Positions 1 to 5,641 of a DNA stretch of 6,261 nucleotides are shown in pieces. The notes below the pieces were generated by a model, which did no database searches, had not been told where the DNA came from, and worked only from the letters and a program-made list of their open reading frames with translations. Within the stretch, counting starts at the first letter, position 1; every line of letters starts with the position of its first letter. The DNA comes from JBGOUV01 sp041477815 (lineage in GTDB: Bacteria; Acidobacteriota; Terriglobia; Bryobacterales; JACQDG01). Made by a program: the position numbers and the translations under genes. Where the stretch lies: assembly GCA_041477815.1 (NCBI GenBank), contig JBGOUV010000396.1, forward strand, positions 1 to 6,261, read 5' to 3'.

Positions 1-957
1 GATCCCGTTGATCAGCGTGGTCACGGGCACGATATCGACGCCGTTGGAGTGCAGGTTCTCGATCGCCTTCAACTTCACGTCGAACAGGTTGCCCACCTTG
101 CGGTGCGAGTTGGCCGCGTTGCCGATGCCGTCAAATTGCAGGTATACATAGCGCAGGCCGGCCTCCGCCGCCTGCCGGCAGAACTCGGTATTCTTGGCGA
201 ACTCGATGCCGTTGGTGGCCGCCTGGACGCTGTTGTAACCTACCTTGCGGGAATATCGGCAGGCATCCAGGAAGTAGGGCGAGAGCGTTGGCTCGCCGCC
301 CGAGAACTGCACGGAAAGCTGCCGCCGCGGCTTGATCGAAATGGCGTTGTCCAGAACCATCTTGATATCGTCCCAGCTCAGCTCGTGGACAAACCCCACC
401 TGGTTGGCGTCCATGAAACAGGGATCGCACATCATGTTGCAGCGGTTGGTGAGATCCACGGTGAGGACCGACCCGCGGCCGTGCTTAATGGTGCTGGAGC
501 CGTGATTGTGCAGCTTTTCGTCGTTGTGGGCGCGGATGTCGCGGCCCGGGAAGGTCTGCTCCAGGTGCCGGAAGAAGTCGACGTCCATGGCCATCACATC
601 TTCGAAGTGGCCGTGGGTGGGGCAGTCCTTGACCATGAGGATCTTGCCGTCCCGCTCGATGACCTGAGCCTTAATCTCACCCACCCGCTCTTTCAGCAGG
701 ATGGTGTGATCGATCTTACCGTCCAGGATCTCTTTGCGAATCTCGGGCACGCAGCGGGGGCACAGCGAATCGGTGGTCCGGGGCCAGCCCAAGGGTGGCT
801 TCGATTTCTGATAAGACTTCAGCAGCGGCTTATCAGACCACTTGGGCGTGAACGCGGCGCTCTCCGGCACGCGGTTGCTCACGAACTGAAAGGCATGCCA
901 TAACCCATTGGCGGCAATGGAGATGCCCTTCTCAACGTACTTGATCGGTTTGTGCAT
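1..957 (-). CDS. Radical SAM protein, COG1964/Tes-like (C-terminus cut off by window edge)
   Basis: The minus-strand frame is open from the ATG at 957-955 to base 1, giving 319 codons without a stop; the C-terminus lies outside the window. The start is firm: an in-frame TAG (972-970) sits five codons upstream and AGGAGA lies 8 bases before the ATG. Residues 173-180 (CNMMCDPC) are the CX3CX2C motif that binds the SAM [4Fe-4S] cluster, SGGEPTL (219-225) is the radical SAM GGE motif, and LQFDG is at 273-277. The N-terminus carries CPRC (66-69), then ERDGK (101-105) and CPTHGHFED (112-120). From memory, that arrangement matches COG1964 proteins, the group that includes the archaeal tetraether lipid synthase, where an N-terminal rubredoxin-like domain precedes the barrel. 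The cysteine cluster I expect just before the barrel is absent, and about 25 extra residues separate CPRC from ERDGK. Radical SAM enzyme: very sure. Lipid coupling: only a hypothesis. No signal peptide or membrane helix is visible. Confidence 0.88.
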   Translation of the reverse strand, partial: MHKPIKYVEKGISIAANGLWHAFQFVSNRVPESAAFTPKWSDKPLLKSYQKSKPPLGWPRTTDSLCPRCVPEIRKEILDGKIDHTILLKERVGEIKAQVIERDGKILMVKDCPTHGHFEDVMAMDVDFFRHLEQTFPGRDIRAHNDEKLHNHGSSTIKHGRGSVLTVDLTNRCNMMCDPCFMDANQVGFVHELSWDDIKMVLDNAISIKPRRQLSVQFSGGEPTLSPYFLDACRYSRKVGYNSVQAATNGIEFAKNTEFCRQAAEAGLRYVYLQFDGIGNAANSHRKVGNLFDVKLKAIENLHSNGVDIVPVTTLINGI

Positions 958-965
958 TCGCCGAG

Positions 966-971
966 TCTCCT
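966..971 (-). promoter_or_regulatory. Ribosome binding site of the radical SAM gene
   Basis: AGGAGA on the minus strand, 8 bases before the ATG at 957. It is a strong Shine-Dalgarno match. Together with the in-frame stop at 972-970 it fixes the start. Confidence 0.75.
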
Positions 972-996
972 AGTATGGCCCTGTGGGCAAGAGCGT

Positions 997-1002
997 AGTA
1001 TA
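997..1002 (-). promoter_or_regulatory. Candidate -10 box of the radical SAM gene
   Basis: TATACT on the minus strand (one mismatch to TATAAT), about 40 bases before the start codon. This leaves room for a leader of roughly 30 nt that contains the ribosome binding site. No good -35 hexamer is seen 16-18 bases upstream. The surrounding octamer GTATACTA recurs exactly in front of the kinase gene. Confidence 0.35.
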
Positions 1003-1067
1003 CCAAGCTTCGCCCGATACACTACGGCCCTGACTCTTCTTTCAGATGGCATGGTACCTGAGCCGTA

Positions 1068-1079
1068 AGGTCCTGACCT
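1068..1079. repeat. Short inverted repeat (possible operator)
   Basis: AGGTC-CT-GACCT is a perfect 5-2-5 inverted repeat about 65 bases upstream of the candidate -10 box of the radical SAM gene. The two-base centre is too small for a stable hairpin, so if it is functional a dimeric protein site is more likely. Chance is a real alternative at this length. Confidence 0.15.
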
Positions 1080-1096
1080 AGGAGATTTCCGCCAAA

Positions 1097-1114
1097 GGGC
1101 TTCTTTTCAAGCCC
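1097..1114 (-). terminator. Hairpin downstream of the kinase gene, possible weak terminator
   Basis: Perfect 6-bp stem, GGGCTT (1097-1102) with AAGCCC (1109-1114), around a 6-base loop. It lies 69 bases past the kinase stop. Read on the minus strand it is followed only by TTTGG, so the U-tract is short. It sits between the kinase stop and the candidate promoter of the radical SAM gene, where a terminator would be expected, but stem and U-tract are both weak. Confidence 0.35.
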
Positions 1115-1183
1115 ATATGACAGATTCGAAGGTTGAACGGGCGAGATCGGCCACCCAACGGGAAATCGGGCCATCTGGAGGGG

Positions 1184-3520
1184 CTAAGTCTTGTATTTTG
1201 AAGGAGCTGCCACCCTCAGATCGGCCACCAGCTCCGTGGCAGAGCTGTAGGGTTTCTGCGGAGGCTTGGCCAGGCAGCGGCGGACGATGCGGGCGAGATC
1301 GGGGGGTAGGGCCTCGGCGGTTTCCAGCAAGACATGACCTAGGGCCTGCAGATCGGCGGCGGGCCGTGCGGCCGGGTCGCCCAGGCCGAAGTCCAGGACC
1401 TTCACCCGGCCACCGCTCGTAATCAGGATGTTGCGAGGCTTGATGTTCCCGTGAACGATGCCTCGGATGTGGGCCTCCTCGAGACTCCGGGCCACCTGGA
1501 GGGCCCAGGCGGCCGTCTCGGCCGGCTGCGGGGGGTGAGCGCTTACATGGTCGTCCAGGGTCTGGCCTTCCACATACTCGGCGGCGATGAAACGGGAGCC
1601 GTTTACCTCCCCCACGTCCAGGATGCGGGCGGTGTTGGGATGGGTCAGTGCTCCGGCAGCCCGAGCCTGTTCCTGCCAGCCCTGCCTGGCCGCAGCGCCG
1701 GGAAGCACCCGCAGCACCACCGGCCGTTTCCGCCGGGTGTCGAGGGCGCGGTACACCGTACCCATTTCGCCGGCGCCCAGTTTGCTCAGAATGCGGTAGT
1801 CTCCTACCCGCTGGGAGCGCTGCCGGGCCTCCAGATCTCGCTGGTAGGCCTGCCGCTCCTGCTCGATGGCCTGCTCCACGGAGGTGGCCCGCAGCAGGGT
1901 GAGGGCCACGGTATCCTGGGGCTTCAGGGCCAGCAGGTTTTTCAGCACTTTCTCAGCGTCTGAGAACTTTCGCTCGCTGAACAGGGTCCGGGCATCCTGC
2001 AGGGCCGTGCGGAGGGCCTTTTCCCGAAAGTAGTCTTCCGGCCGCCGCACGGGGCCGGTCGCCGTGCGGCGCCGCGCCGGGACGTGTTCGGTCCGCGGCC
2101 GCGGCTTGACGGCTTCCGTCGCTCGTTTCGCCACCGTCTTCGGCCGCTGGGCCGCCGTCTTGCGTTGCCGCACCTCCGCCGCAGGCGGCGGGGTCACCGA
2201 GGGCGCACGGGTTCTCGTAGGTGTGGGGGCTACCGGGAGCGGAGGGGTGACCGCAGGCGCGGGAGTTTTCGAGGGCGGAGGGGATGGAGGGGTTACCGCA
2301 GGAGCCGCACGAGCCGGAGTCCCCACGGGCTTCAGCCGGCTCTGATGGCTGGGGCGCTGCTGCTCCAGCCGGGCCCGCAGCTCCAGGAGCCGGGTCTGGA
2401 CCGCCGTGTTCTTGGAGTCCAGCCGCAGCGCGGCCTCCAGCAGCTCGATGGCCTTGGCCACGCGATCCTCGGCCAACTGCTGCGCCGCGCTGCGGATCAG
2501 GACCTCCACCTGCGGCCGCACCTCCTTACGGCGGATCTCCTGCTCCACCGCCTCCCACAACCGGCGGCCTTCCGCGTTGGTGGGCTCCAGCCGCAGAACC
2601 TCGCGGACCATATCCCGCGCCCGCTCCATCTCGCCGCTCGTAAACGCCCGCTTCGCCTTCATCACCAGCGACACCGCCCGGGCGTGCTGCAGCTCCACCA
2701 GGACCGGCGCGACGTCCACCTGCAGGTCGGCCAGACTGAGGTAGCGCAGCTCTCGCTCCTTTCGCAGGGCCTGGCGCAGGACGTATTCCAGCGTGGTGGG
2801 ACAATCCGGGGCCAAGCCTCGGATGGAGGGAGGCTCCTCGCGCGCGATCTTCAACATCACGTCGCCCACGTCGGAACCTTCAAACGGGTGCCGGCCCGCC
2901 AGTAGCTCGTAATACACCACCCCGTAGGCGAAGATGTCCGAGCGCACGTCCACGTCCTTGGGGTCGCGGAATTGCTCGGGCGACATATACATCACGGTGC
3001 CCAGCAGATCCCCCTGCGCGGTCAGAGTGGCGCCGGCGCGCTCACCGCCGGCGATGCGGGCGATGCCGAAGTCCATGATCTTCACCGTGCCGTCGGGCAG
3101 CACCATGATGTTGGCCGGCTTGATGTCGCGGTGGACCACGCCGCTCTGGTGGGCGCTGTGGAGTCCCTCGGCCACCTGGTGCATGATGCGTACCTTCTGC
3201 AACAGCGTAAGCGGCCGGTGGTCGGCGATGACGTGCTGGAGGTCCTCGCCCTCCAGGTACTCCATGGCGATGAAGGGCATGCCTTTGTGGTCGCCGTATT
3301 CGTAGATGGTGACTATGTTCTGATGATGCAGCGAGGCGGTGGCCGCGGCCTCCCGCCGGAACCGCGCCAGCAAGTGGGGGTCGTCCACATTGAGCACCTT
3401 CACCGCCACCAGGCGGTCCACCCGCGGGTCCAGCGCCCGGTACACCCGGCCGCAGGCGCCGCTGCCCAACTCTTCCTGGATCTTGTAGCGGCCGATCTGC
3501 TTCGGCGCGGAGGAGAACAT
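1184..3520 (-). CDS. Hanks-type Ser/Thr kinase with TPR-like linker fused to a C-terminal pseudokinase
   Basis: 778 residues. Domain 1 (about 10-270) is a complete PknB-like kinase: G-loop GSGACGRVY (19-27), Lys41 in VAVK, Glu57 of helix C, HRD (130-132), Asn137, DFG (150-152), SPE in place of APE (180-182) and Asp195. It should phosphorylate Ser/Thr of unknown targets in the cytoplasm. Residues about 280-390 form TPR-like helices, 398-494 are rich in Pro, Thr, Ala and Arg with three (A/S)VTPP motifs, and 498-550 hold another TPR-like pair. Domain 2 (about 574-770) has kinase shape but GAGEMGTVY (582-590), Arg604 for the ATP Lys, Gln618 for the helix C Glu, HGN (690-692) for HRD, DFG kept (710-712), and almost no activation segment, hence a pseudokinase. 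No membrane helix is seen, unlike PknB itself. The start follows an in-frame TAA four codons upstream, with AGGG 7 bases before the ATG as a modest ribosome binding site. Confidence 0.93.
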   Translation of the reverse strand: MFSSAPKQIGRYKIQEELGSGACGRVYRALDPRVDRLVAVKVLNVDDPHLLARFRREAAATASLHHQNIVTIYEYGDHKGMPFIAMEYLEGEDLQHVIADHRPLTLLQKVRIMHQVAEGLHSAHQSGVVHRDIKPANIMVLPDGTVKIMDFGIARIAGGERAGATLTAQGDLLGTVMYMSPEQFRDPKDVDVRSDIFAYGVVYYELLAGRHPFEGSDVGDVMLKIAREEPPSIRGLAPDCPTTLEYVLRQALRKERELRYLSLADLQVDVAPVLVELQHARAVSLVMKAKRAFTSGEMERARDMVREVLRLEPTNAEGRRLWEAVEQEIRRKEVRPQVEVLIRSAAQQLAEDRVAKAIELLEAALRLDSKNTAVQTRLLELRARLEQQRPSHQSRLKPVGTPARAAPAVTPPSPPPSKTPAPAVTPPLPVAPTPTRTRAPSVTPPPAAEVRQRKTAAQRPKTVAKRATEAVKPRPRTEHVPARRRTATGPVRRPEDYFREKALRTALQDARTLFSERKFSDAEKVLKNLLALKPQDTVALTLLRATSVEQAIEQERQAYQRDLEARQRSQRVGDYRILSKLGAGEMGTVYRALDTRRKRPVVLRVLPGAAARQGWQEQARAAGALTHPNTARILDVGEVNGSRFIAAEYVEGQTLDDHVSAHPPQPAETAAWALQVARSLEEAHIRGIVHGNIKPRNILITSGGRVKVLDFGLGDPAARPAADLQALGHVLLETAEALPPDLARIVRRCLAKPPQKPYSSATELVADLRVAAPSKYKT
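2186..2299 (-). repeat. Three (A/S)VTPP motifs in the kinase linker
   Basis: Inside the kinase gene, codons for AVTPP (residues 408-412), AVTPP (423-427) and SVTPP (441-445) recur at spacings of 15 and 18 residues. On the plus strand this shows as three GGGGT-ACCG-type copies. It is a low-complexity disordered linker between the TPR-like segments; the Thr-Pro sites could be phosphoacceptors, which is inference. Confidence 0.6.
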
Positions 3521-3534
3521 GGCCTGTCCCTGTT

Positions 3535-3540
3535 AGTATA
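3535..3540 (-). promoter_or_regulatory. Candidate -10 box of the kinase gene
   Basis: TATACT on the minus strand inside the 40-bp divergent gap, within the same octamer GTATACTA found before the radical SAM gene. Transcription would start near 3528, leaving a leader of under 10 nt, so translation would be nearly leaderless. No convincing -35 is visible, and that region would lie inside the start of the divergent gene. Confidence 0.33.
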
Positions 3541-3546
3541 CGTCAT

Positions 3547-3553
3547 GAGAGGA
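3547..3553 (+). promoter_or_regulatory. Ribosome binding site of the Tat-signal protein gene
   Basis: GAGAGGA, 7 bases before the ATG at 3561. An in-frame TGA at 3546-3548 rules out any start further upstream. Confidence 0.65.
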
Positions 3554-3560
3554 CAATCTC

Positions 3561-5042
3561 ATGGACCGACGCGACTTCCTGAAGACCACCGCCTTCGCCG
3601 CTTCCGCCTTACCCCAGACCCCCAGCCCCCGCCCCCCCACTCCCATGATCGGGATCCAGGTGGGGGCCGTGTCCTTCGTCGACGAGGGCCTCGAGCCCGT
3701 CCTGGACAACCTCCAGCGCCTGGGGTCCGTCAACACGCTCTTCCTCGCCGTGTTCACCTACGGGCGCGGCATCGCCGGACGCCAGGTGCCCGGCCAGCCC
3801 CTGCCCGACCACGGCAAGCAGGAGTACGACCTCAACTTCCACGGCGGCAACTTCGCCGCCGTCCACCAACAATACTATAAGGATACAGTCTTCCGGGACC
3901 TCCGCGCTCCCGATCACGGGGACCTCGACATCATCGCCCACGTGCTGCCGGCCGCCAAGAAGCGCGGGATGAAGACCATCCTGTGGGCCGAGGACGTTTT
4001 CCGCAACGACATCGCCGGCATCGGCCAGGTTCAGGAAGTGGACCTGCACGGCCGCCGCGCCGGAACCCTGTGCTTCAACAACCCGCACTACCGCAACTTC
4101 CTCCTCGGCCTGGTGGAGGACTACGCGCGGTCCTATGACATCGACGGCATCATGTGGGGCTCAGAGCGTCAGGGGGCGCTGGGCAACATCCTGGGCGCCA
4201 GCCACGGCGGCGGGGGGCGCGATCCCGGCCGCGTCACCTGCTTCTGCCCGCACTGCGAGCGTAAGGCACGCCAGAAAGGGATCGCCTTCGACCGCGTCAA
4301 GGAAGGCTACCTAGCTCTCGAAAAATTCGTCCGCGACGGACGAGCCGGCCGACGCCCCGTCGACGGCTACTACGTCACCTTCTGGCGCCTGCTTCTCCGC
4401 TACCCCGAGATCCTCGCCTGGGAGCAGTTTTGGACCGACAGCCTGCGCGAAACCTACGCCGCTATGTACCATCACACCAAGTCCGTCAAGCCCGGCCTCC
4501 CGGTCGGCTGGCACATCTGGCACAACAACTCTTTCAATCCCCTCTACCGCGCCGAGCAGGACCTCCAGGAGCTCTCCAAGTACTCCGACTTCCTGAAGAT
4601 GGTCATGTACCACAATTGCGCCGGACCACGTCTGGCCAGCTTCATCGACTCGGTCACTCAAACCATGTGGGGCGACCTGTCCAAGGAGCAGGCCCTCCAG
4701 TTCCAATACCGCGTGATGAACTTTCAGGAGCGCGGCTATGACCAGATCCCCTACACCGGCCTCTCGGCGGACTCCGTCTACCGGGAAACCAAGCGCGCTC
4801 TCGACGGCGCCGCCGGCACCAAGACCCTCATCTGGCCCGGCATCGACATCGACATCCCCACCGGCCAGAACCACTCCAAGTGCACCCCACAGGGGACCAA
4901 GGCGGCGGTCCTGGCCGCTTTCCGCGCCGGGGCCCACGGCGTCCTGCTCTCCCGCAAGTACTCCGAGATGAAGCTGGCCAACTTGGCCGGCGCCGGCGAG
5001 GCGGTCCGTATGATACTTTCAGGACAGGGGGGAACGCCCTGA
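3561..5042 (+). CDS. Tat-signal protein, putative glycoside-hydrolase-like TIM barrel
   Basis: 493 residues. The N-terminus MDRRDFLKTTAFAASA is a twin-arginine signal (RRDFLK at 3-8, short hydrophobic stretch, possible cleavage after ASA at 14-16), so the folded protein is probably exported or membrane-tethered. A Pro-rich spacer (18-28) leads into the body. Beta-strand/helix alternation and phrases such as NTLFLAVFTYGRG (58-70), KTILWAED (138-145), FNNPHYRNFLLGLVEDYA (172-189) and YDIDGIMWGSERQG (192-205) resemble barrels of uncharacterised GHL-type glycosidase-like families; Glu144 and Glu202 are candidate acidic active-site residues. CFCPHC (227-232) could bind a metal, and similar cysteines occur in that position in related proteins as I recall them. 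The substrate cannot be named. The start is fixed by the upstream in-frame TGA. The stop TGA overlaps the next ATG by one base. Alternatively it could be a non-enzymatic or carbohydrate-binding barrel. Confidence 0.8.
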   Translation: MDRRDFLKTTAFAASALPQTPSPRPPTPMIGIQVGAVSFVDEGLEPVLDNLQRLGSVNTLFLAVFTYGRGIAGRQVPGQPLPDHGKQEYDLNFHGGNFAAVHQQYYKDTVFRDLRAPDHGDLDIIAHVLPAAKKRGMKTILWAEDVFRNDIAGIGQVQEVDLHGRRAGTLCFNNPHYRNFLLGLVEDYARSYDIDGIMWGSERQGALGNILGASHGGGGRDPGRVTCFCPHCERKARQKGIAFDRVKEGYLALEKFVRDGRAGRRPVDGYYVTFWRLLLRYPEILAWEQFWTDSLRETYAAMYHHTKSVKPGLPVGWHIWHNNSFNPLYRAEQDLQELSKYSDFLKMVMYHNCAGPRLASFIDSVTQTMWGDLSKEQALQFQYRVMNFQERGYDQIPYTGLSADSVYRETKRALDGAAGTKTLIWPGIDIDIPTGQNHSKCTPQGTKAAVLAAFRAGAHGVLLSRKYSEMKLANLAGAGEAVRMILSGQGGTP

Positions 5043-5051
5043 TGAGTTCCA
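5023..5051 (+). repeat. Direct repeat copy 1, around the start of the 39-codon ORF
   Basis: A 29-base segment beginning GACA, then a G-rich run, GAACG, CCC and ending GATGAGTTCCA. It matches 5141-5167 except for one substitution in the AACG-C/T-CC block, small length differences in the G run and one extra T before GATGAG. It covers the ribosome binding site (GGGGGGA), the stop of the upstream gene and the first codons of the ORF. Confidence 0.8.
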
Positions 5052-5161
5052 CAGTCTACGACGAAGCCGCCCCAGACTCCGAAACCACCTTGCCCGCAAG
5101 TGCCCGGCTGCGCGACCTCGACTACCTACTGGAAGAGCAAGACAAGGGGAACGTCCGATGA
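5042..5161 (+). CDS. Short hypothetical ORF, 39 residues, coupled at both ends
   Basis: ATG at 5042 overlaps the preceding TGA by one base (TGATG), and its own TGA at 5159-5161 overlaps the next ATG as ATGA. GGGGGGA lies 8 bases before the start. The product starts MSSTVYDEAAPDSE and ends LLEEQDKGNVR: acidic at first, then a probable short amphipathic helix (about 21-34). I do not recognise a family. The first codons and a nearby TCTACGACGA (5055-5064) also occur at the start of the DUF29 gene (5158-5167 and 5195-5204), so this may be a duplicated and decayed DUF29 5' end that now serves as a coupling leader, or a genuine small partner protein. The overlaps favour its being translated; a function is not shown. 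Confidence 0.5.
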   Translation: MSSTVYDEAAPDSETTLPASARLRDLDYLLEEQDKGNVR

Positions 5162-5167
5162 GTTCCA
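5141..5167 (+). repeat. Direct repeat copy 2, around the start of the DUF29 gene
   Basis: A 27-base partner of 5023-5051, offset by 118 bases at the left end and 116 at the start codon. It holds AAGGGGA (7 bases before ATG) and the first codons of the DUF29 gene, and it also encodes the last codons of the 39-codon ORF. Confidence 0.8.
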
Positions 5168-5616
5168 AGGCACTCGACCCATTCACCACTACGCTCTACG
5201 ACGAGGACTTCGTGCAGTGGACTGCTGAGACCGCCCGCCTGCTCCGCGAGCGCCGCTTCGACCAGATCGACGTCGAGCACATCGCCGAGGAGATCGAGGA
5301 TATGGGCAAACGCGACCGGCGCGAGCTGGAAAGCAGGCTTAGCGTTCTGGTGAGCCACTTGCTGAAGTGGAAGTATCAGTCTCCCAAGAGATCTGGCTCC
5401 TGGCGCACCACTGTCAGAAACCAGCGGACCAAGCTGGAAATCTTGTTTAGAGACTCGCCAAGTCTGCGAGCGCACGTAACAAGGTGTATCGAGGACGCCT
5501 CCCCCAGCGCCGTAGGACGCGCCAGCGACGCGACCGGTCTTCCCGAAAACACGTTCCCCGCGCGGTGTCCTTTCACGGCCGACCAGCTACTGGACCCCGG
5601 CTTTCTGCCGGACTAA
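5158..5616 (+). CDS. DUF29 family protein
   Basis: 152 residues, full length for the family. Hallmarks, recalled rather than searched: LYDEDFVQWTAETARLLRE (13-31), RRFDQIDVEHIAEEIEDMG (32-50), RRELESRLSVLVSHLLKWKYQ (54-74), SWRTTVRNQR (81-90) and the C-terminal TGLPENTFPARCPFT (126-140) followed by DQLLDPGF. The protein is mostly alpha-helical, with no signal peptide or membrane segment, so it should be cytoplasmic. The molecular function of DUF29 is not established to my knowledge. The ATG overlaps the stop of the 39-codon ORF (ATGA) with AAGGGGA 7 bases before it. The middle of the gene (about 5330-5490) uses AGA, AGG, ACA, GTA and TTT codons more than its GC-biased neighbours do, which may reflect transfer from another genome. 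Confidence 0.85.
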   Translation: MSSKALDPFTTTLYDEDFVQWTAETARLLRERRFDQIDVEHIAEEIEDMGKRDRRELESRLSVLVSHLLKWKYQSPKRSGSWRTTVRNQRTKLEILFRDSPSLRAHVTRCIEDASPSAVGRASDATGLPENTFPARCPFTADQLLDPGFLPD

Positions 5617-5631
5617 CCCGCTCCTTGCTAC

Positions 5632-5637
5632 CATAAT
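5632..5637 (+). promoter_or_regulatory. Possible -10 box just before aceB
   Basis: CATAAT (one mismatch to TATAAT) ends four bases before the aceB ATG, in a 25-bp gap with no Shine-Dalgarno sequence. It could drive a transcript with almost no leader. No matching -35 is seen. The simpler alternative is read-through from the DUF29 operon. Confidence 0.2.
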
Positions 5638-5641
5638 CGCC

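Noticed and set aside
49..903. Plus-strand ORF of 284 codons
   Set aside because: It is antisense to the radical SAM gene, whose motifs (CX3CX2C, GGE) are clear on the minus strand. The ORF product has no recognisable motif and reflects high-GC codon bias.
1144..1229. 12-base direct repeat AGATCGGCCACC at 1144-1155 and 1218-1229
   Set aside because: One copy encodes VADL near the kinase C-terminus and the other lies just past its stop. It could be a trace of a 3' duplication, but the flanks do not match, so chance is adequate.
1117..1422. Plus-strand ORF beginning in the intergenic region
   Set aside because: Most of it is antisense to the pseudokinase end; there is no good ribosome binding site next to its ATG and the product is of low complexity.
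2186..2299. Regularly spaced GGGGT-ACCG copies considered as a CRISPR or DNA tandem array
   Set aside because: They are in frame within the kinase gene, encode (A/S)VTPP and have short unequal spacing, so this is protein low complexity.
2084..2905. Plus-strand ORF of 273 codons
   Set aside because: Antisense shadow of the kinase linker and N-terminal domain; its product is low-complexity, with no family features.
2972..3880. Plus-strand ORF of 302 codons spanning the divergent gap
   Set aside because: It would cover the starts of both the kinase and the Tat-protein gene in a different frame and shows no domain; it is a shadow.
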